In this document: piece by piece, positions 14,604 through 23,600 of the stretch
Layout: each line of letters starts with the position of its first letter
Numbering within the stretch: the first letter of the stretch is position 1
DNA from: Anodontia alba
Lineage: Eukaryota > Mollusca > Bivalvia > Lucinida > Lucinidae
Reading direction: 5' to 3'
Assembly: GCA_964016985.1 (NCBI GenBank)
Contig: OZ024828.1
Span: forward strand, 86,072,308 to 86,136,307
DNA: 64,000 bases
Position numbers and translations under genes: made by a program
The notes under the pieces: model-generated
Databases searched by the model: none
Told to the model about the DNA's origin: nothing
Seen by the model: the letters and a program-made list of their open reading frames with translations, nothing else

Positions 14604-17600
14604 CAGATGCAAAGCGTCTCCAATGAAGACAACTTGCATGAAATGTCAAAGCCTTTTTTCTGGGAAAAATAAGAAAACATATCATCAATTTGTTGTTTGC
14701 TGAATTTGCCCATAAAGTGGTAAAGGTTAATAATTATTGTAATACAGCACAAACTCATAGCAATAAAATTTCATGACTCGACTTTATATCACCATCTTTA
14801 CAAAAGATCATCTGAGTTGTAACATAAAATATGTTGGTTGGTTGGTTTGAGGTCATGTGGAGTCAGTCATTTTACCTAACCAAATTTTTCCTGGGCAGAT
14901 TTAGTCATCTAACTTTTAACCCATTTAAGCCTTGCTTCCCATAAAAGGGACATTAGTAAACAGTGTAGACCCAGATCAGATGCCGCAGAATGCGGCATCT
15001 GAGCAGGGCCTACACTGTTTGCATTAAGTTCAGAAATTTCTGCCAAACATGATAATGATAAAAACTAACCAGACACCCCTAATATAGGAAATAAGACCTT
15101 TCCAAAGAGTTATGGTAGAAGATTCCACTTGGCATAAATGGGTTAAAAACTTAAACCAATGCAGATGCCATGGTGACTGCTATACATGTAGCTCTAACTG
15201 TACTTTTGTACAGGAGAGCTAATAACGATTGAGATGCACTTAAACAAAATTATGCAATAAAGGTCTTTAGTGCACATGCAACAGGAGTCTGCATAACCTT
15301 TGATTTTTGCGTATAGATCTGCAGTATTTTAGTTTCCACAAGCAAACACATTGCTCTTGATAAGGTATCAATATTTTTCTTATCTGTACATGAAAGCACA
15401 TTTGTGAAATTGTGATACAGTAAATGTCCTAAAAATTCGAACACTAAAGTTTCCGATAAAATGACACATGCAAACAGTGCAGACCCAGATCAGATTGCTC
15501 CTGAAGGAGCAGTCTGATCAGGGTCTACACTGTTTGCCATTCCACTAAGTATTTTAAGAACAAGTGCATAAGAAGCATAATTTAGGCCAGAATAGTAGAG
15601 AATAAAGTGTTCGAAATTTTAGGACATTTACTATACTTGTACTCACTAGAAGCATCTCACAGAGGTACTTCTAATGGGTATCACTATGTTTCTCAGGAGA
15701 AATTTAACGACAAAATACTTGGATACTCCTCTTTTGACTTGATTTGAAGTTTTACGGCCTAGTCAACACTGTTAAGGTGATGTTGAGCCTGTCGGTTAAC
15801 CTGCTCACACTTTTCCTGGGCAGACTTAATCCTTTAACCTGTACTTTGTGCACATAACTTTAGCATTTACTGACAACTGACTTTTCTGAATAGCAGATGG
15901 GGAGAAGGACCAGAAATAATTTCATAATCTCCGCAAAAGTTATGTGGCCAAGCTGGGATTCCACCTTGCAACCCCTCGATCTAATGGGGTAATAATCTAA
16001 AGGTAAATTTTTATTATTGTGCACCTACAGATCTTATGGGTATTCACAGGAAGTTCCTCTGAGGTAATTCCTATGAGAGGCCACAAGGTATGTTTTTATG
16101 CAAACGCAACAAAAAATCCTGCAATGTAATTTATCACCTTAACCCTGTGCCTTCTGGTCCCGGATATGCCCTGCCTTTGCAAACAGTGTAGATCCAGATC
16201 AGTTGGCTTCTGAAGAAGCCAACTGATCTTGATCTGCAATGTTTGTCATTAAGTATGTAAGTTTGTATCGACAATTTTGATCAAGTAATCTGATTGGCTG
16301 AAAATTAGAAGAAGGCGTGGTATCTTAATTTATGCAGCATGACAAGGGTTGATAATTATCACCTTATCTAGAGATATGATACTGTTTGTTTAGGTATCAA
16401 ATCCTAATATTTTGGGTAACAGCTTTTTTTTTTTTTTCTGGTATGGTTTTTTTTTTTTTTATGTTCCTTTCAATATTATTTAAGTCCTGCTGATGATTGA
16501 TAATGAAGGGTTGTATGCAATGAGGGACCATACAGTCATGAGCTGAACTCTGTCTCTAGTAGGATTTGAACCGAGGACATTATGCTCCATAGTCAGGAGT
16601 GTGAATCGCTCATCTGACTTGACGCTTTTAATGTTGGGTAAATATAACAATGGTTACCCTCTAAGGTCTGATATGAGCCTCTGTTGTCCTCCCTTTACAT
16701 CAAACACTTTGATTGACCTGTCTGAAGAGCATGTAGCCAACTTCGTACCATAGTAGTCTAGCTGAGCATCATGCTGAAACAAGAAAAACGCCTAACAGTA
16801 TTACGGATGGGTTTTTTAAATAACGAAGAAAGTGAGAGTTATCTCTCTTGCATGTAAAACACCTATTGGTCCTCCTCTCCATCCATACCAAATATGAAAA
16901 ATAAAGGAAACATTTAACTTAGGGAAAATAGGTTAACCAAAAGGTTAACCTAGGATGATGCCCGCCACCTGCACATCGCTATCTTAAAGGATTTTTTGAA
17001 AAAAAAAAAAACCTGTCCAAAAATACAGTAATATTCAGGGTCCAGTTGTTCAAAGCTAACGATGTCGTTAGTTAACGATTCGTTAAAATTTACATCAAGT
17101 AATACGCAAATATGCTGAAATTTTTTGCTGAAAAAATGTGAGTAGCTTTTGCAGTGCAACTGCAAAAGCTACTCACATTTTTTCAGCAAAAAATATCAGA
17201 ATATTGTATATTGAATCTGCTAAAACAGTTAACGAAATGACCCTTAATGGGCTCGTTAAGCTAACGATGCTTTGAACAACTGGGCCCAGTTTGTTTGTGT
17301 TGTACAGCCCAGTCAACTCAATGGGGTCATGTTAAGTGCAGTCAGTTTACCTAACCACATATTTACTGGGCAGACTTAGTCCTTTAAGCGGTTAACCAGT
17401 ATTGCGACATTTTTTGGCCAGAAACTGACCTGCCCTTCTTGAATCAGTGGAAGAAAGAATGACCATAGAAATTATTTCATGATCAAATCTCCACAACAGA
17501 ATGCTGCAGATCCAGCAGGGATCAAACCCCCCAATCTCACGACCACCAGTTGGAGGGCATCCAACTGAGCCACCGCGGCGGGCCACTATTAAGACCAGTC

Positions 17601-20600
17601 AAAAATAAGACTACTCTGCTATTAACCTTTACCACTTTCCAGGCTAATTCAGCAGATGACAAATTGATGATATTTTTCTTATTTTTCCCAGAAACAAGAA
17701 AAAAACCCTAAAGGCATTATGGACAAGTTTTTTGAAAAGGGTTACCCAAAAGGTAAACCTCGGATGACGCCCGCCCGCCCATACACTGCTATTTTAAAGG
17801 ACAGAGTTTTCGAAAAACCTATCCAAAAAGGATTTGACATGAAATGTCAAAATCTGTTTCCTGGGAAAAATATGAAAAATATTTCAGCATGTCATCTGCT
17901 GAAAATTTTATCCAGAGTGCTAAACATTAAGACCTGCTTTTGCCAGTCCTCATCGCACTGATAAGACCACTTTTAGGTAGTACCAAAGTTGGTCTTAATA
18001 GCAGGATTTTACTGTAATACCTTACTATATTTACAATAAGTATTGGAAAAGATAGGCCTGAACAAACAGTGTAGACCCAGATCAGATGCCACAGAATGTG
18101 GCATCTGATCTGGGTCTCCACTGTTTGCATCTCATCCAACAGTTTTCAGACAAATCAACAGGACTGATTCAAATTGTACACAAATAAGGCTATGAGTTAA
18201 GATGTCCAAAGATGTAGGGTAAAATATGCCTCAGAAAACAGAATGCAGCACCTGTTGACTTGTAGCTGTTAAGAGTTTGTAACATGTCGACATGTAATAA
18301 AATGGATTTGTTCAAATTTTAAGACAAGTATGGTTAGGATTTAAGGCATCTGAATATTTATGGTAAACGACGTACATTTGTACATGTATGCCTGAGCACA
18401 AAGTGCAGACCAGATCAGTTACCACACTCTGTGGCTCTGATCAGGGTCTACACTGTTGCCACTCATCCAGCACTTTTTAGACACATCAACAGGTAGTAAA
18501 ATGACTTGTTCAAATTTTAAGACAAATATGGTTAGGAGTTAAGGTATCTAAATACTTTGAGTAAATATGGTATTTGCATGTTATAGACCAGAGTTGAGTT
18601 GTTCAAAGCATTGTTAGCATAACAGTCATCAAGTGAATGTTGACTAATATTTTACATAATTTTTCAGAAATTTTCACAATATTGTTGTGACACATCAATA
18701 ATTTAAATTCAGCAAAGAAAAGTAAAAAATATTTTCTTAGTCAAAAATTCCCAAAAATCTCTTTTCTATAGAAATGGCATAAGACCAAATTTTGGCTGTA
18801 ATTTTAATTTTAGGGTAAATATTTGAAAACAATATACAGGAACAGGAAAGACAAATAGTTTCTGATAAGGTATGGTCAATCAGAACAAAATATTTTCATT
18901 TAAAATAAAATGCCAAGCAAAAAAGTTATTTCTGAAAGATGTCGAAAGGACTGTAGTGCTTTAACCCATTATAGTCTGGAGACCCCTAAAAGGGTAACTG
19001 GCAAACAGTGCAGACCAAGATCAGATGCCACAGAATGCAGTGTCTGATCAGGGTCCCCACTGTTTGCATATAGTTTAGCAATTTTTCTCTAGGAATACAT
19101 TGTATCTAAATCTCATAGCCAGACGTACCTAAAACTGAAATTGGACTCTTCCAGTATATATTATGTGGGGAGTTTATTCAGTCTACAATGGATTAAGGGC
19201 TAACACATGCAAGGGAAACAAATGCACTGTGGACCAATGGTGGTGCCAGACTGTTCTGTATGAAGTGTCAGAGCTAAACCCTACATATTACAGGTGAGTA
19301 CATATACAAAACAAAACAAACAAACAAATAATGAGAGGAAGACATTCATAGCTCTTGATAAGGCGCTTTTTTCATCCAAAAAGTATCATCATTTTTCTTA
19401 TTTCTCAACAAAGGCACTTCTAATGAGTACCATATATTATGTTTTCGCTGAGAAATAAGAGAAGTACTTACCTGATACCCACTCTTATCTAGACCTAGGA
19501 ATTCTGAAGAAATAAATAAGTCAACAAATTTACAATTTACTTACAATCATGTCTTCATGAGCTGTGTCAATAGAATTTAAGACTGACACCTGTAAGACAA
19601 GAAACAAATTCATTAAAGGTAGACGCCTAATGTGACCTAAGCAAGTTTCTGTAAAAATAAAAATAACAAGTTATTCCAAATCAATTCAGCAGAACTGATT
19701 CACTTTCAGGGTGACAACCCTGTCAAAACTGTTTCTGCTTCTCTTCAGCTTCTGCAAAGGGGTCTACTGACTCTATCCTAGCATCCTAAAAGGAAAGAAT
19801 TGGCTCCCACTGGGACTGAATTCTCTCATTTAGAGTAGACCCCTTCTCGAACATTCTTTCGTGGAGATTGATCGTGAAATATTTTCTACAGTTATTCTCT
19901 CTCTTCAGCTGATTCAAGAAGGACAGTTGTCAGTTTCTGGGGAAAGAATGTGCATGACACTGGTTAACCACTTAGAGGACTAAGCCTGCCCAGTAAACGT
20001 GTGGTTAGCTAAACTGACCGCGCTCGACATGACCCCAATGGGTTGACTGGGCTGTAAAACCTCAACACAAACAAAGAACCCCTTTTCAGGATGAACTTGA
20101 TATGAAGAAAAGCAAAACAGGAAGTGAAAAAAATCTCCTTTGTAATCTATGGCAGAAAATTTATCAAGTCCCCTTAAAAGCTCCATATTCCTCAAAATCA
20201 GAATTTTTTTTTATCCACAAAAGATTTAAAAAATTGATATATAGTATTAATACAATGTATGACCATATTCGTTTTTGAAATGAATCAAAAATGAAATGAT
20301 TTTTATGAATCTCTGAATTAATCAAGGATCCCTTCACAATAACCTCCCCTTCTCCAGAGAAGCATATGAAATGGGAGCCTATCCATAATCAGTCTTCTTA
20401 AGATACTAAAGAAGAACAATTTGTCCAAGTTCAATAAATGCTTTGTACATACAGGAGAGAATGGTTTCAAATGGATGAGAATGACAAAACGTTCAACAAC
20501 TATGAACAAGTTACATATACCAGCAGATGCCATCAGAGAATTTCATCAGTAGGGGGTCCCACATTACAATAATATCCTGATTTAGAATTCATTACTTATA

Positions 20601-23600
20601 TTCTAACTTATTCTGCTTGCAAAACACATGCAAGACACTCGCAAGTCCCTCGTATCTGTCTCAGATTAATGCATGAGACAGCGCTGCCACATGTTCTTTT
20701 AACTAACTAAAGAACATTGTATGAAAAAGTTTGGACTTGCAGCTTGAGTGGAAAACAAACTGTTGTTGTCAATACCACTTGCAGAATTTCTTGATGTCTT
20801 TCGCAAAATCTTATGTAACTTTCAAGACTGTCATGCAAGACACTTGCAAAGTCCCATGCAAACGACTTACAAACAATTCACATAATACAACAGTCATTGG
20901 CAACCACGGCCCCATGGGGCCGAGGAAAAGTGGGGCTATTGACTTTTCAAAGCAAAGCCTTGGTATATGCCCTGTACTATGGGGACATTTGTGTCAACTC
21001 CTGAATTACCCCTGGTAAAGGTCTCCATCACAGGGGTTATATCCAATCCAATCACAAAAATCCATTTTCTTACAATATGAACTGATGCAAGAAATGAAGT
21101 TTTAAATAATTACTGCCAAAATGGTCTAATATTAACCTCCTTGGATGTTCAATCTAGTAGAATAAACAGCCTGCTAAAAATGGCCTTGATGCTGACAGGG
21201 TCATGACATACTTTGTATGGTGCCGGGTCAACTCGGCACATAGCAAACCTGGCACATATATATATAACTATACATTTATGCATCTATTTCTAGAAGTATT
21301 TTACACTTTTTATAGATAATATGTTATCAATCTACCCAAATTTACCAAATACAGAAATTTCCCACCTGCTATTGTCCACGTGACTATTGCTGACCAGGTA
21401 ATGGTTATTTATAGCAGCGCTGTTCCTCAGTTATGTCAGAGGAATCTGGACTGGGCTCGTGTACTGGGACACTGGCATACAATGTAGACCCAGATCAGAT
21501 GTCAAGTTCTGCGGATCAGAGTCTACAGCGTTTGCTTAAAGTACAGATATTTAAGGATTATACCAAACAGTCTAAGTCATCGTCCAGGGCATTTTTTCCA
21601 GCATATACTCTGAGGCAATTGACCCACCAGTGCTGTCAGTGCTTTGATTACAGCATTATTAGATCTACTGAATCTGCATTATACAGAATAAAAAGACTGT
21701 CGGGGTGTATGAAATGGACCAGCCTGGTATCATCTTATCTGTTTACTTGGCCGTTAAACAACACACTTCCAAAACCATTATCCACCATGAGGATTATGCA
21801 TAAAGGTTCTCATTCCGAAAAAATATATATATTTATCTATTTTTTTATTATTATTATTTTTAAAATCAGGACTGTAGCATCACCCAATTAGAGTCAAGGA
21901 TTGGCAACATAAATGCAAACTTTGGTGTTCTCCCTGATATAGAAAATTCACTGAAAAAGGTGAAATAAATATTAATTTCATTTTTATAAAATTTACAGTT
22001 TGCTTTTAGCGGCTAAACATGATATTTACACGAAAAATAATTGCCACCTTCAAGTTAAAATGATAAGTTTAATTGGTTGTTTGTAATGGTGGATTAAACA
22101 ATTCAACATAACAATAGAAAATTGGACTAATCAGTTAATTATGGTTATGTGCCTAGTTTGCTATATGCCGAAGTGTCCCACAATCCTTTGTATATCTTCC
22201 AAGTAGTTTTAATGGGAATCAAAAGCTCGGCACATCCAAGGCACTGCCAGGACACCTCTTAGGTAAAAGAATGCCACTTAAGCCCAACTAAGCCCCCACC
22301 CCACCCCTCCGCTATTCCCGTAGCTGCAAATGACTGGTGCATAACTGATAGGAAAAGAATTAATTTTTCTCCCAAAATGTGAGATTGATCGACCCTTTCT
22401 CTGACCTGTTTTGACTATGTATGGGTTTTCCTAGCCTCTTAGTCTATTTATCGAAAAGAATGGTACAACATTTAATGTCATTTAAAAATATCTATCTCTA
22501 GACTACTGTGGCACCATCTTTTATGAGTATTATGCACATGTCTTCCTGGTTAGAAACCATTACTAAGCAATGTGAATAAAGTGACTTGCTCAAGGATAAA
22601 ACACTTGGTGCTTGCTGCAGCTTGACTCTGATAATGTATCAATGCACCACAGTGCTCCAATATTTTGGCAATTCTCTGATTTTTGCAGGAATTGTAAAGA
22701 AATAAAGGTATATCAAAATACTTATTTTCCGAAACTAAAAGCATGTCCACACAAAAAATGGTGCATTAAAACAGGAGCTTTTATTAACATCTGCTTGTCC
22801 ACAGTTTAACATTAATAATACCAAACTAGTCATTACCGGTACCTAGATTTACCGAAACGAAACCGAAATACCGAAACAGACTGTTAAAAATATAGGGAAA
22901 ATGCTGTTAGATAGTAAATGCTGGGGCGAAATGGATAACGAAGTATTTTCCTAAATAAATATATTATATAAACACATATACAGTATAAAATCTGCACAGA
23001 AGGAAATCAATGACAAATGATTAAAACTCATTAATGTGACGCCTCCGAAATACCGTAACGGACCGTTAAAAATATAGGACAAATGCTGTTTCTCAATAAT
23101 TTTGTGGCGATATGAATAAAAAATATTTTCTCAAATAAATATAATATAAAATATACATACAGTATAATAATCACACTAAAGAGGAAATTAATATCAAGCC
23201 TCATTTATGGGATGCCTTCTAATACCGGAACAATATTAAAAATATATAGAAAATGCTGTTTGTCAATGATTTTGCGGCAACATGAATAACAAAATATTTT
23301 CTCAAATAAATATAATGTATAAACATATAAACATACATGCAGTATAAAATCTGCACTGAGGAGGAAAAAAATATCAAATGATTATGCCTTACTGTGACGC
23401 CTCCGAAATACCCGAATGGACCATTAAAAATAGGATTTAGGGAAAATGCTGCTAGTCAATGATTTAGCAGAATATATATTCTTAAATACCATCTAGAAGA
23501 GCAAAAATACCTATGCATGCAGGACAGTTTTAATAAATAAATAAACATATAATAATAGTTTCTTTGCAAAAAATTCTCATTTGACATAATATAGTGACAT

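Noticed and set aside
14302..14688. 128-codon minus-strand ORF with a His-Thr run
   Set aside because: The (TG)n tract is translated as HTHTHT; only the SEC13 exon portion (another frame) is coding.
21433..21891. 152-codon + strand ORF
   Set aside because: It runs across a family C hairpin and AT-rich DNA; no family resemblance and no splice context.
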